Assembly (NCBI RefSeq): GCF_041021955.1
Contig: NZ_CP158375.1
Coordinates: forward strand, 3,143,501-3,207,500
Direction of reading: 5' to 3'
Length of the DNA stretch: 64,000 nucleotides
Source of the DNA: Caulobacter sp. 73W
Lineage (GTDB): Bacteria; Pseudomonadota; Alphaproteobacteria; Caulobacterales; Caulobacteraceae
In this document: positions 28,945 through 38,394 of the stretch, piece after piece
How the letters are laid out: each line of letters starts with the position of its first letter
Position numbering within the stretch: the stretch's first letter is position 1
Position numbers and translations under genes: made by a program
Notes under the pieces: generated by a model
Seen by the model: only the letters and a program-made list of their open reading frames with translations
Told to the model about the DNA's origin: nothing
Databases searched by the model: none

Positions 28945-28970
28945 ACGCGGTCGCGGATGTTCCAAAAGGA

Positions 28971-29002
28971 AAAGGGCCGGAGCAGCCGCTCCGGCCCTTT
29001 TT
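28971..29002. terminator. bidirectional intrinsic terminator
   Basis: AAAGGGCCGGAGC (28971-28983), AGCC loop, GCTCCGGCCCTTT (28988-29000): a perfect 13-base stem with a T-run on each strand. It serves the small gene on the plus strand and purQ on the minus strand. Confidence 0.92.
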
Positions 29003-29027
29003 CTGTTCTTGTCTGTCCGGCGACGGA

Positions 29028-29690
29028 TCAGACGCTGTTCATCACGCTCTGGAAGAGCAGGGCGCCGTCGGCCGAGCCCAGCTCCGGCTCGAAGGCCCGG
29101 TCCGGGTGAGGCATGATGCCCAGCACATTGCCCTTGGGGTTCATGATGGCGGCGATGTCGCGCGCCGAACCGTTGGGATTGTCCTGATAGCGGAAGACCA
29201 CCAGGCCCTCGCCCTCCAGGCGGTCCAGGGTCTCCTCATCGGCGAAGTAGTTGCCTTCGCCGTTGCCGATGGTCATCGTCGCTTCGCGCTGGCCCTGGAA
29301 GGCGGCGGTGAAGCGGGTCTGGGCGTTGACGATGTCCAGGCCGACCGGCTTGCAGATATATTTCAGCTTCTCGTTGCGCAGCAGGGCGCCGGGCAGCAGC
29401 CCCGCCTCCGTCAGCATCTGGAAACCGTTGCAGATGCCCACCACGGCCACGCCGCGATCGGCGGCGGCGATCACTTCGCGCATCACCGGGCTCTGGACCG
29501 CCATGGCGCCGCAGCGCAGGTAGTCGCCGTAGGAGAACCCGCCCGGCAGGACGATGAGGTCCAGATCGTCCGGCAGGGACGTATCCTTGTGCCAGACCAT
29601 GTCCACCTGCGCTCCGGTGGAGCGTTCGACGGCGACCTTGCAGTCGCGATCACAGTTGGATCCGGGGAAGACGACGACGGCGGCTTTCAT
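29028..29690 (-). CDS. purQ: phosphoribosylformylglycinamidine synthase subunit PurQ
   Basis: A 220-residue class I glutaminase that supplies ammonia to PurL. The nucleophile Cys is in [11 protein letters not shown], and the His/Glu pair is in [16 protein letters not shown] 29690 gives the family's [14 protein letters not shown] start; a start 18 bases earlier is also in frame. On this strand the aminotransferase-like gene precedes it by 42 bases. It ends at a perfect bidirectional terminator, separating it from purL. Confidence 0.96.
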   Translation of the reverse strand: MKAAVVVFPGSNCDRDCKVAVERSTGAQVDMVWHKDTSLPDDLDLIVLPGGFSYGDYLRCGAMAVQSPVMREVIAAADRGVAVVGICNGFQMLTEAGLLPGALLRNEKLKYICKPVGLDIVNAQTRFTAAFQGQREATMTIGNGEGNYFADEETLDRLEGEGLVVFRYQDNPNGSARDIAAIMNPKGNVLGIMPHPDRAFEPELGSADGALLFQSVMNSV

Positions 29691-29732
29691 GGCGCGGGCG
29701 TTTAGCACCGTTCTCGCCGCCTGTCAGGACGT

Positions 29733-31052
29733 CTAGACCGCTTTCAGCCCCCGCACCTCCGCAAGCACCGCATCCACGTCGGCCGGAGTGTTCATGATGC
29801 TGGGCGTCAGGCGCACGTGCTGCACCGCGTAGGGGGCCGCCGAGGCGATCACCCGCCGCTGGCGCAGGGCATGGACCGTTTCGTTCGCCGACTGCCCGGC
29901 CACGTCGAAGGAGACGATGCCCGCCGACAGGCCGGGTTGGCGCGGGGTGACCAGGCGAACGTGCGGCATGGCCGCCAGGCCTTCCTTCAACTGGCTGGCC
30001 AACTGCGTGGTGCGGTTGGCGACGTTGGCCTTGCCGATGCGGTCGTGGAAGTCGACGGCGGCGGGGATGGCCCAGATGTGCTCGAACGCCTTGAACCCGC
30101 CGGGCGACATCAGCACGCCGTTGGCCTGGTCGGGCAGGGGGCCGTTGTTGATCCACGCGCCCCAGGCGTTGCTGTCGACGAAGCTTGGAATGGTCGGGCG
30201 CAGGGCGGCCCAGCCCTTGTTGTTGGCGGCGATGACGCCCGTGCCGCGCGGCCCGAACAGCCACTTGTGACAGCCGGCCACGAAGATATCGCAGCCCAGA
30301 CTGTTCATGTCGGCGTCCTGATTGCCGAACCCATGGACGCCATCCAGCACCAGAATGATCTGGTCCGGCTCCTGCCGGCCGGCGTTCACCTGTTTCAGGG
30401 CGTTGGAGATCGCCGCCACGGGAATCTTCAGTCCGGTGCTGGAATGCACCCAGGTCAGGGCCAGCACCCGCGTGCGCGGCGTGATCGCGCCCATCAGCCG
30501 GCCGACCATCTGAGGCTCGGACACCGCGTCGATGTCGTCGTAGAGCGAGATGCGCTTGATCTGCGCGCCGTTGCGCACGGCGGCGTGCCGCAGGGATTCG
30601 TGGGTGACGTAATAGTCCTGATGCGTGGTCAGGATTTCGTCGCCCGGCCGCAGCTTCAGTCCCGAATAGACCAGGGCCGCGCCCATGGTCGTGCTGTCGG
30701 TCAGGGCGACCTGCTTGCCCTCGACACCCAGATAGCGACCCGCCGCGGCGCGGCTATAACCCTGAAGGCGGCGGTTGTTGTCCTCCAGATAGGTGACCGG
30801 ACGCCAGTCGAGTTCGCGACGGAACTGGTCGATCGCCGCGCGCACAGGCTTGGGATGCGTGGCGATCAGCATGGCGCTCATGTTGATCTGGTCGGGCGCG
30901 GTCTGGAACTGCCCGCGCACCGCCGTCCAGTCTGGTCCAGCCGCCGGGGGCGTGCTGGCGGCGGCGGGCGCCGCGGTTTCCTGCGCGACAGCCGCGCCGG
31001 CGGCCATGGCGACACCCGCCCCGAACAGAAAATCTCGACGCGCGACGCTCAT
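29733..31052 (-). CDS. Tat-exported class V aminotransferase-like PLP enzyme
   Basis: A 439-residue protein. ATG 31052 gives a textbook twin-arginine signal (SVARRDFLFGAGVAMAAGAA, cleaved after AVAQ). The rest is a class V PLP fold of the cysteine desulfurase/isopenicillin N epimerase group: TDSTTMGAALVYSGLK near the phosphate site, LVLDGVHGFG for the Asp, and the Schiff-base lysine in VAGCHKWLFGPRGTG. Tat export fits folding around PLP in the cytoplasm. Reaction and substrate are unknown. It lies between the membrane-protein gene and purQ on the same strand, but its function appears unrelated to purines. Confidence 0.85.
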   Translation of the reverse strand: MSVARRDFLFGAGVAMAAGAAVAQETAAPAAASTPPAAGPDWTAVRGQFQTAPDQINMSAMLIATHPKPVRAAIDQFRRELDWRPVTYLEDNNRRLQGYSRAAAGRYLGVEGKQVALTDSTTMGAALVYSGLKLRPGDEILTTHQDYYVTHESLRHAAVRNGAQIKRISLYDDIDAVSEPQMVGRLMGAITPRTRVLALTWVHSSTGLKIPVAAISNALKQVNAGRQEPDQIILVLDGVHGFGNQDADMNSLGCDIFVAGCHKWLFGPRGTGVIAANNKGWAALRPTIPSFVDSNAWGAWINNGPLPDQANGVLMSPGGFKAFEHIWAIPAAVDFHDRIGKANVANRTTQLASQLKEGLAAMPHVRLVTPRQPGLSAGIVSFDVAGQSANETVHALRQRRVIASAAPYAVQHVRLTPSIMNTPADVDAVLAEVRGLKAV

Positions 31053-31159
31053 CGGAATGCAGCCTCCCAAACGTCGGCATGCCGCCGACGAGGCTGCAAA
31101 CGCAGATCAGCGCCGCGCGTTCACGGCGAAGCTTGCGCGGCGCCGCGGAAGTGAACGCC

Positions 31160-31684
31160 TCAAGCCGTGGCCGGACGCACCGCGCCCCGGGCCGCCCAGA
31201 TGGCGCCGGCGATGAACGGCAGGATCAGCAACACGAACAGCAGGGCCGTGGACAGCAGGCCTGGCAAGGTCAGGTATTCGCCGAACTGGATGCTGTTGCT
31301 GGCCGGATCAGTGACAGCGGTGCGCAGCCAAGGGCCGCCCAGGATGATGGCGAGTGATCCACAGACCGCCGAGACGACCCACAGCAGCGGTCCGGTGCGG
31401 CGGGTCACGGCGATATAGGCCGCCGCCGCCCCGCCCAGGAGGACCGGGCCGGCCAGCAGGGTGACCGCCAGCCCCTTGTCGGCGGCGAGATAGCCGAACA
31501 CGTAGCCCATATAGGCCGGGTCGATGGCTCCACGGAACGGCGCGGCGGAGTTCAACGCCGCCGCCAGAAGACAGGCGAAGGAGGCGATCAGCCCCACCGG
31601 CGACCAACGGCGGCGAAACGCCAGCACGACCCATCCGGCGAAAAGGACCGCCGATACGGTGAGCGCGAAAAGACCCCAGTTCAT
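31160..31684 (-). CDS. hypothetical membrane protein
   Basis: A 174-residue protein with about five predicted membrane segments: the N-terminal LFALTVSAVLFAGWVVLAF, GLIASFACLLAAALN, AVTLLAGPVLLGGAAAAY, WVVSAVCGSLAIIL and LLSTALLFVLLILPFIAGAIW. Short charged loops separate them. I do not recognise the family. It is 107 bases upstream of the Tat-exported PLP enzyme on the same strand. Confidence 0.7.
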   Translation of the reverse strand: MNWGLFALTVSAVLFAGWVVLAFRRRWSPVGLIASFACLLAAALNSAAPFRGAIDPAYMGYVFGYLAADKGLAVTLLAGPVLLGGAAAAYIAVTRRTGPLLWVVSAVCGSLAIILGGPWLRTAVTDPASNSIQFGEYLTLPGLLSTALLFVLLILPFIAGAIWAARGAVRPATA

Positions 31685-31784
31685 AGCAACCCCTCAGAGC
31701 CATTGAGTAAAGGGTCGCAATGCCGCGAAGAACGGCGTTACGCAAATTAAGTTGCTGTAAGCGTTGGAGATGTAGCCCAATCTG

Positions 31785-32274
31785 TCACGCGCAGCGGTCC
31801 AGCACCGCCTCGACCGGGGCTTGCGCGTCCGGCGGCGGAAAGGGGCTCCAGAAGGTGAAGGCCTCGGCGGTCGGGCCCGTCCGCGCGATCAGTTCGAGCC
31901 TGGCCTTGGCTTCCTCGACCGTGGGGCGATGGCCGGCGGGGACCCACCAGAGCGCCTGGAAGTTTTCCATGTGCTCGAACCATTCGGCCCGGCGGCGCAT
32001 GATCTGGACGTGGCCGCTACGATAGACGAAAGCGCCGAGATGGGCGACGTCCTTCCAGACCGACATGTTGGGGATGATCAGCGGGTCGTCATAGGGCGAC
32101 AGGTCGGTGGCGTTGTCGCCAGACCCCGTCAGCCGCCAGATGAAGCCGGGCGAGGCCTCGGCCAGGGCGTTGATGCGGTCCAGGTTGTCGACGAAGTCCT
32201 TGATGAGGGGCGAGTTCGAGCGGCGCCTTCAGGCGGCCGATGTTGACCTGGGCCAGCTCATAGGTCGCGGTCAT
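31785..32274 (-). pseudogene. DUF3291 family protein, one-base frameshift
   Basis: Starts at ATG 32274 (MTATYELAQVNIGRLKAPL). After residue 19 the frame is lost: the minus strand reads CTCGAACTCGCC where CTCGACTCGCC would give L-D-S-P-L-I-K-D-F and join the downstream part (MSVWKDVAHLGAFVYRSGH, AEWFEHM, ALWWVPAGHRPT) typical of DUF3291. One base at 32215-32216 is extra; repaired length is 162 residues. DUF3291 proteins belong to the dimeric alpha-beta barrel fold; function unknown. The extra base disrupts a GANTC site, as in recA and purB. Confidence 0.8.
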
Positions 32275-32408
32275 GCAAATCCCCCTCGTCGACGGCCGAT
32301 CGCCGAACAGCGAACATGGTGCGGCGAAGCTTGAGGGGAAGGGGCCGTTCGTCGCAAATTCGACGGGCGGCGGATCGGGCGGCCGCCAGGACCGCCCGCT
32401 GCGGGCCC

Positions 32409-32642
32409 TTAGGCCAGCTCGATGCGGTAGCTTTCGATCACCGTGTTCGCCAGCAGCTTCTCGCACATGGACTTCACCTCGGCCTCGGCGTTGGCGCCGT
32501 CGGCGACGTCGAACTCGATGGTCTTGCCGACCCGCACGTTCTTGACGTCCGCCCAGCCCAGACCGTGCAGGGCGCCTTCGACGGCCTTACCCTGAACGTC
32601 GAGCACGCCGGGCTTCAGGAAGACGTGGACCTTGGCTTTCAT
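32409..32642 (-). CDS. purS: phosphoribosylformylglycinamidine synthase subunit PurS
   Basis: A 77-residue PurS, the small bridging subunit between PurL and PurQ. It begins MKAKVHVFLKPGVLDVQGKAV and ends TVIESYRIELA, both typical. It starts 21 bases after purC, so the two are co-transcribed. PurL, PurQ and PurS in this window make a complete FGAM synthase. Confidence 0.95.
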   Translation of the reverse strand: MKAKVHVFLKPGVLDVQGKAVEGALHGLGWADVKNVRVGKTIEFDVADGANAEAEVKSMCEKLLANTVIESYRIELA

Positions 32643-32663
32643 GAGTACGCTTTCGATCTTCGT

Positions 32664-33422
32664 TTAGTGGACGCCGCCCTGGATCACCGTCGGCATCTCT
32701 TTCATGATGCCGAGGCGACGGGCGACTTCGGTGTAGCTTTCGATGACATTGCCCAGATCGCGGCGGAAGCGATCCTTGTCCAGCTTTTCGTTGGTGGCGG
32801 TGTCCCACAGCCGGCAGCTGTCGGGGCTGATCTCGTCGGCCAGGATCACCCGGCTGAAGTCGCCCTCATAGATGCGCCCGAACTCGATCTTGAAGTCCAC
32901 CAGCGTGATGCCGACCGCGCCGAACATGCCCGACAGGTAGTCGTTCACGCGCAGGGCCATGGCCATCATGTCGTCGATCTCCTGGGTCGCGGCCCAGTTG
33001 AACGCCGTGATGTGCTCCTCGGCGACCATCGGATCGCCCAGCTTGTCGTCCTTCAGGTAGAACTCGATGATCGAGCGGGGTAGGGCGGTGCCCTCCGCCA
33101 GGCCCAGGCGCGTGGACAGGCTGCCGGCCGCCACGTTGCGAACCACCACCTCCAGCGGGATGATCTCGACTTCCTTGATCAGCTGCTCGCGCAGGTTCAG
33201 GCGGCGGATGAAGTGGTTTTGCACGCCGATCGAGTTCAGGCGCGTCATCACATACTCGCTGATGCGGTTGTTGATGACGCCCTTGCCTTCGAGGATGGCC
33301 TTCTTCTGGGCGTTGAAGGCGGTGGCGTCGTCCTTGAAGTACTGGATCAAGGTGCCCGGCTCGGGACCCTCGTAGAGGATCTTGGCCTTGCCTTCGTAGA
33401 TTTTCTTGCGGCGGGTGGTCAT
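32664..33422 (-). CDS. purC: phosphoribosylaminoimidazole-succinocarboxamide synthase
   Basis: A 252-residue SAICAR synthetase that joins aspartate to CAIR using ATP. Signatures visible are [11 protein letters not shown] at the nucleotide site, [17 protein letters not shown] for CAIR binding, and [34 protein letters not shown]. It heads purC-purS. A GC-only hairpin with a T-run lies about 40 bases before its start, so attenuation is possible. It is divergent from the DUF1476 gene. Confidence 0.97.
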   Translation of the reverse strand: MTTRRKKIYEGKAKILYEGPEPGTLIQYFKDDATAFNAQKKAILEGKGVINNRISEYVMTRLNSIGVQNHFIRRLNLREQLIKEVEIIPLEVVVRNVAAGSLSTRLGLAEGTALPRSIIEFYLKDDKLGDPMVAEEHITAFNWAATQEIDDMMAMALRVNDYLSGMFGAVGITLVDFKIEFGRIYEGDFSRVILADEISPDSCRLWDTATNEKLDKDRFRRDLGNVIESYTEVARRLGIMKEMPTVIQGGVH

Positions 33423-33460
33423 TTGGTCCCCACGGGGGTTCTGCGGCGCTTTGCGGAAAT

Positions 33461-33494
33461 AAAAAGCGCGCGCGGCGGGGATTGCTGCGCGCGC
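33461..33494 (-). terminator. terminator-like hairpin in purC leader
   Basis: On the minus strand, GCGCGCGC (33494-33487), a 13-base loop and GCGCGCGC (33473-33466) are followed by TTTTTATTT. The hairpin sits 44 bases upstream of the purC start. No minus-strand gene lies immediately before it: the next one ends at 34046 with its own terminator between. It may be an attenuator. Confidence 0.5.
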
Positions 33495-33652
33495 GGCTCC
33501 GACTCAAGGCCGCTCAGGTCGATTTTCGGCGCGGAAATTACCCGAATGGCGCGTCCGGCGCAAACCGCGACGAAATGGGAGCAAGGCTTACGATTGCTCC
33601 CCGCCCCGGCGCGGGCTATGGAGCCGCCTTAACAAGGCTTTACGGAATACCC

Positions 33653-33970
33653 ATGACCACCTTTGACGACCGCGAGCAGGCTTATGAGCGCAAGTTCGCC
33701 CTGGACGCCGAGCAGGAGTTCAAGGCCGGCGCTCGCCGCAACCGCCTGCTGGGCGAGTGGGCCGCGGGTCTGATGGGCCTGGCGACCGTCGAGGAATACG
33801 CCAAGGCCGTCGTCAAGTCGGACTTCGAACAGCCGGGCGACGAAGACGTCCTGCGCAAGGTCTTCGAAGACCTGAAGGGCGCCGGCCTGGCCGTCTCCGA
33901 AGGCGAAGTTCGCCAGAAGATGGACGAGCTGATGGCCGTGGCCCGCGAACAGATCCGCGCCGGCGCCTAA
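33653..33970 (+). CDS. DUF1476 protein, F1-ATPase zeta-type inhibitor family
   Basis: A 105-residue helical protein starting at ATG 33653 (MTTFDDREQAYERKFALDAE); a longer frame upstream has no support. The family DUF1476 is restricted largely to alphaproteobacteria, and in Paracoccus its member is the zeta subunit that inhibits the F1F0-ATPase. The charged N-terminus is the inhibitory part in that system. Assignment is by family only. It is divergent from purC and closed by a strong terminator. Confidence 0.88.
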   Translation: MTTFDDREQAYERKFALDAEQEFKAGARRNRLLGEWAAGLMGLATVEEYAKAVVKSDFEQPGDEDVLRKVFEDLKGAGLAVSEGEVRQKMDELMAVAREQIRAGA

Positions 33971-33996
33971 GCCTCTAGCGACACCGCTGAAAAAAG

Positions 33997-34025
33997 ACGG
34001 CCGGCGCACCAGCGCCGGCCGTTTT
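33997..34025. terminator. bidirectional intrinsic terminator
   Basis: ACGGCCGGCGC (33997-34007), ACCA loop, GCGCCGGCCGT (34012-34022), then TTT; a run of A lies before the stem. It separates the convergent DUF1476 and 2-oxoglutarate oxygenase genes. Confidence 0.9.
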
Positions 34026-34045
34026 CGTTTCCAGCCTGGATCGGC

Positions 34046-34780
34046 CTAACCCTTGAACGGCGGGTCGTTGCGCAGCCAGCCGACGATGGAGTGCCGCGGC
34101 GCGCCGGCATAGGCCGCCACCGGGGCCACCGAGTGCGGGCGCGGCACGTTGAACACGCTCAGAACATTGAAGCCCGGCGTCAGGCCGCGCTCGATCTGGC
34201 CGTCCTTGTCGTGGAACAGCAGCTGGCCGCCCCAGTCCGGCCGCCAGCGACGGGTGAAGCCCAGGGTATAGGCGGCTCGACGCTCGCCCTGGCCGGTGTC
34301 GTCGTGCAGCGACAAGAAATCGCCCTGGCGATAGAAGCTGGCCTGGGCGTCGGCCTTGGTGATGTCGGTGCGGCCGATGACGCTCTGTCCGAAATCCAGG
34401 AATTCCCGCGAATTCAGCCATTCGGTCACGCCGTGGATCGGCAGGTCCGGCTCCTTGCCGTCCAGCAGACCGCTGATCATCGGGTAGCAAAGATAGACGT
34501 AGGCGAAGTTCTCGGTCGCCCGCTGGACCGTGGCCTGCACCTTGCCTGCCAGGGTCTCGCGCGGCATGCGGGCCAGGGTGGGCTGGTCCATCACCTCCTC
34601 GGTCCCGCGCTCGTTGGACAGGGCTAGCCGCCAGGGCGTGGCCCGCTCCAGGATCTGAGCCACGGCCTCGGCCGCTTGCGGCGTCAGGACGTTGGGAATC
34701 TGGACCACGCCCTCACGGGCGAAGGTCTCGGCGTAGGGCCGCCAGTCGAGAGCCGGGTTGAGGCGCAGGTCGGCGGCCAT
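34046..34780 (-). CDS. 2-oxoglutarate/Fe(II) oxygenase (prolyl 4-hydroxylase-like)
   Basis: A 244-residue protein. ATG 34780 lies 5 bases after the purB stop. The iron site is visible: HDD in DFLSLHDDTGQGERR gives the HxD pair, and the distal His is in RPHSVAPV, followed by the 2-oxoglutarate Arg in APRHSIVGW. FTRRWRPDWGGQLLFHD is nearly identical in the paralogue at 36135-36881. It probably hydroxylates a protein or peptide; the target is unknown. It is likely co-transcribed with purB. Confidence 0.88.
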   Translation of the reverse strand: MAADLRLNPALDWRPYAETFAREGVVQIPNVLTPQAAEAVAQILERATPWRLALSNERGTEEVMDQPTLARMPRETLAGKVQATVQRATENFAYVYLCYPMISGLLDGKEPDLPIHGVTEWLNSREFLDFGQSVIGRTDITKADAQASFYRQGDFLSLHDDTGQGERRAAYTLGFTRRWRPDWGGQLLFHDKDGQIERGLTPGFNVLSVFNVPRPHSVAPVAAYAGAPRHSIVGWLRNDPPFKG

Positions 34781-34785
34781 CGGCC

Positions 34786-36094
<1,309 letters not shown>

Positions 36095-36134
36095 GGCGTC
36101 CGCTTCGTCCGCGAGCGCCCGCGAGTCAACCCCG

Positions 36135-36881
36135 TCAGGCCGGGAAGTTCACCAGCGACGGGTCATCGCGCAGCCAGCCGGTGATCGAGATGCGCGGCGC
36201 CTTGGCGTAGGGCGCCACATAGGCGACCGAGTGCGCCTTGGGCACCTTGAACAGCGTCAGCACGTTGAAGCCGGGCGCCAGGCCCCGTTCCACATCGCCC
36301 GCCGCGTCGTGGAACAGCAGCTGGCCGCCCCAATCCGGACGCCAGCGTCGGGTGAAGCCCAGCGTCATGGCCGCCCGGCGGGTGTCGCTGGTGTGGCTGT
36401 CGTCGTGGACGGTCAGAAAGTCGCCTGGACCATAGCGCGAGGCCATGATCGAGCTGCTCTTCACCGTCGGGGCGCCGATCACCTTGCGGCCGAAATCCAG
36501 GAACTCGGGGCTGTTCATGAACTCGGTCACCCGGGCGATCGGGTGGCCCGGGTCGCGCGGGTACTCGTCCAGCAGCGAATAGGTCATGTGCAGGAAGGCG
36601 AAGCCCTCGGCCCCGCGCTGGGTCATCTGGCGCAGGTACTCGTTGATCTTCTGCTGGCCGACCTGCTCGTACTGGGCGCGGTCGATGATGTGGGTCTTGC
36701 CGTTGGGGTCGGTGACCATGATCGACCACTGGACCTGGGTCTCCAGAATCTGGGCGATGCCCTCGGCCACGTCGTCTGGGAGGAAATCGGCGATCTGGAC
36801 ATAGCCGTCGCGCTCGAACGCCTCCGCATGGGGCGCGGGGTCGAGGTCTGCGCGCATGCGCGGCTTCAGGTCGGCCATCAT
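36135..36881 (-). CDS. 2-oxoglutarate/Fe(II) oxygenase, paralogue of the 34-kb gene
   Basis: A 248-residue protein from ATG 36881 (MMADLKPRMRADLDPAPHAE) with a GGGGGAA ribosome site. The HxD pair is in LTVHDDSHTSDTRR and the distal His in KAHSVAYV, with the 2-oxoglutarate Arg in APRISITGW. It shares the FTRRWRPDWGGQLLFHD block with the copy on the other side of purB. It lies 40 bases before purB and downstream of the MFS pair. Target unknown; a role as a peptidyl hydroxylase is an inference from the fold. Confidence 0.88.
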   Translation of the reverse strand: MMADLKPRMRADLDPAPHAEAFERDGYVQIADFLPDDVAEGIAQILETQVQWSIMVTDPNGKTHIIDRAQYEQVGQQKINEYLRQMTQRGAEGFAFLHMTYSLLDEYPRDPGHPIARVTEFMNSPEFLDFGRKVIGAPTVKSSSIMASRYGPGDFLTVHDDSHTSDTRRAAMTLGFTRRWRPDWGGQLLFHDAAGDVERGLAPGFNVLTLFKVPKAHSVAYVAPYAKAPRISITGWLRDDPSLVNFPA

Positions 36882-36936
36882 GGTTCCCCCAAACTCAAGG
36901 GCGCCCACTTCAGCCGTGGGCGCCCCCGAGTCAAGT

Positions 36937-38373
36937 TCACCCCTCGCCGCGGGCGGCTTTCAGGTCCTTGGACAGGCCGATGGCGCCCAGTCCGTAGTGC
37001 AGCGCCGCCCAGGCGTAGATCAGGACGGTGGTGATCTGCCCGCTCTGCGTTCCCTTGGCGACCGAGGCCTTGCAGGCCTCATCCAGCGCCGCGGCCGCGC
37101 CCTCGGCCGCCCTGCCGCCGGGGCACAGGGCCTTGAAGTCGCCGAGGTTGAGAGAGGCGAACTGCTGGGTACTGAACAGGTCGATGATCCAGCCGGTGAA
37201 GACCGGCCCGCCGCCGAGGGCGATCAGATTCAGGACGAAGAACAGCAGGGCCGTGGCCGTCGCTCGCATGCGCGGCTCGACCAGGTTGTGCATCACCCCG
37301 AAGGTCGGGGCCAGGTAGGTGTAGTGGAACACCCCCGGCACGATCAGGATCATCGCCGCGGTGCTCCAGGCGGCGGCCGAATAGCCGGCCACGTAGAGCG
37401 GGGTCGAGACCGCCAGGCCGAGGGCCGGCACCAGGGCGTACCAGGCGCCGTTGCGCTTGCCCGCCCAGTCGGTGAGGAAGCCGCCCAGCAGGGTGCCGAT
37501 CCCCGCCGACACGCCGCCGATGGCGCCGAAGATCAGGCCGGCCTGGGCGAAGCTGAGGCCAAAGTTGCGCAGGAAGTAGGGGACCGCGAACGCGCCCGAG
37601 CCATAGGCGGCGAAGGAGGCGAGGGTCACCCCGATGGTCATGTTGATGAACGACCACTTGGTGAACAGGCGCTTGGCGACCGTGCCGATCGACGGCGGCG
37701 GGGTCGTATCCACCGCCACGTCCTCGGGCGAGGCCGGCTCGACCGTCTGTTCGGACCAGCCGCGCGGCGGCTCCTTGATCACCAGCTTGACCACCAGGGC
37801 CAGCACGATGCCGGGCAGGCCGACGATGACGAAGGCCAGGCGCCAGGAGAGGTTCTCGGCGATCCAGCCGCCGGCCATGGCCCCGAACATGGTGCCCAGC
37901 GGAATGCCGAACGAATAGATGGCCAGGGCCGAGGCGCGCTTTTGCGCCGGATAGTAGTCGCTGATCAGCGAGTGGGCGGGCGGGGAGCAGCCGGCCTCGC
38001 CGACCCCGACGCCGACCCGGAACAGCAGCAGCTGGATGAAGTTGGTGGCCATGCCGCAAAGAGCGGTGAAGCCGGACCAGATCACCAGGCAGACGCTGAT
38101 GATCGTCACGCGGTTCTTGCGTTCCGCCAGGCGCGCGATGGGGATGCCCAAGGTGGTGTAGAGGACGGCGAAGGCGAAGCCCTGCAGCAGGCCAAGCTGT
38201 GTGTCGGACAGGTTCAGGTCCGTCTTGATGGCCTGTCCGATGGTGCCGATGATCGTGCGGTCGATGAAGTTGACCGTGTAGACCAGCAGCAGCAGCGCCA
38301 GGACCGTGCCGCGATAGCTTCCGGAGTACCGCGGCCGGTCCCGCGTCGTCGCCTCAGTCGCCAAGCCCGTCAC
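36937..38373 (-). CDS. MFS transporter, spinster-like
   Basis: A 478-residue 12-helix major facilitator. The first helix region reads LALLLLVYTVNFIDRTIIG, and GVGVGEAGCSPPAHSLISDYYP with the following RASALAIYS is the family's conserved loop 4-5 region. Spinster-type members transport lipids or organic acids; the substrate is not predictable. It starts 21 bases after the paralogous MFS gene upstream, so the pair is an operon. Confidence 0.9.
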   Translation of the reverse strand: MTGLATEATTRDRPRYSGSYRGTVLALLLLVYTVNFIDRTIIGTIGQAIKTDLNLSDTQLGLLQGFAFAVLYTTLGIPIARLAERKNRVTIISVCLVIWSGFTALCGMATNFIQLLLFRVGVGVGEAGCSPPAHSLISDYYPAQKRASALAIYSFGIPLGTMFGAMAGGWIAENLSWRLAFVIVGLPGIVLALVVKLVIKEPPRGWSEQTVEPASPEDVAVDTTPPPSIGTVAKRLFTKWSFINMTIGVTLASFAAYGSGAFAVPYFLRNFGLSFAQAGLIFGAIGGVSAGIGTLLGGFLTDWAGKRNGAWYALVPALGLAVSTPLYVAGYSAAAWSTAAMILIVPGVFHYTYLAPTFGVMHNLVEPRMRATATALLFFVLNLIALGGGPVFTGWIIDLFSTQQFASLNLGDFKALCPGGRAAEGAAAALDEACKASVAKGTQSGQITTVLIYAWAALHYGLGAIGLSKDLKAARGEG

Positions 38374-38394
38374 TCCCTTTGATGTCGTTTTGTT

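Noticed and set aside
33629..33643. TTAA-N7-TTAC, near match to the CtrA box, before the DUF1476 gene
   Set aside because: One base off the TTAA-N7-TTAA consensus and isolated; such matches are expected by chance. Not enough to claim cell-cycle control.
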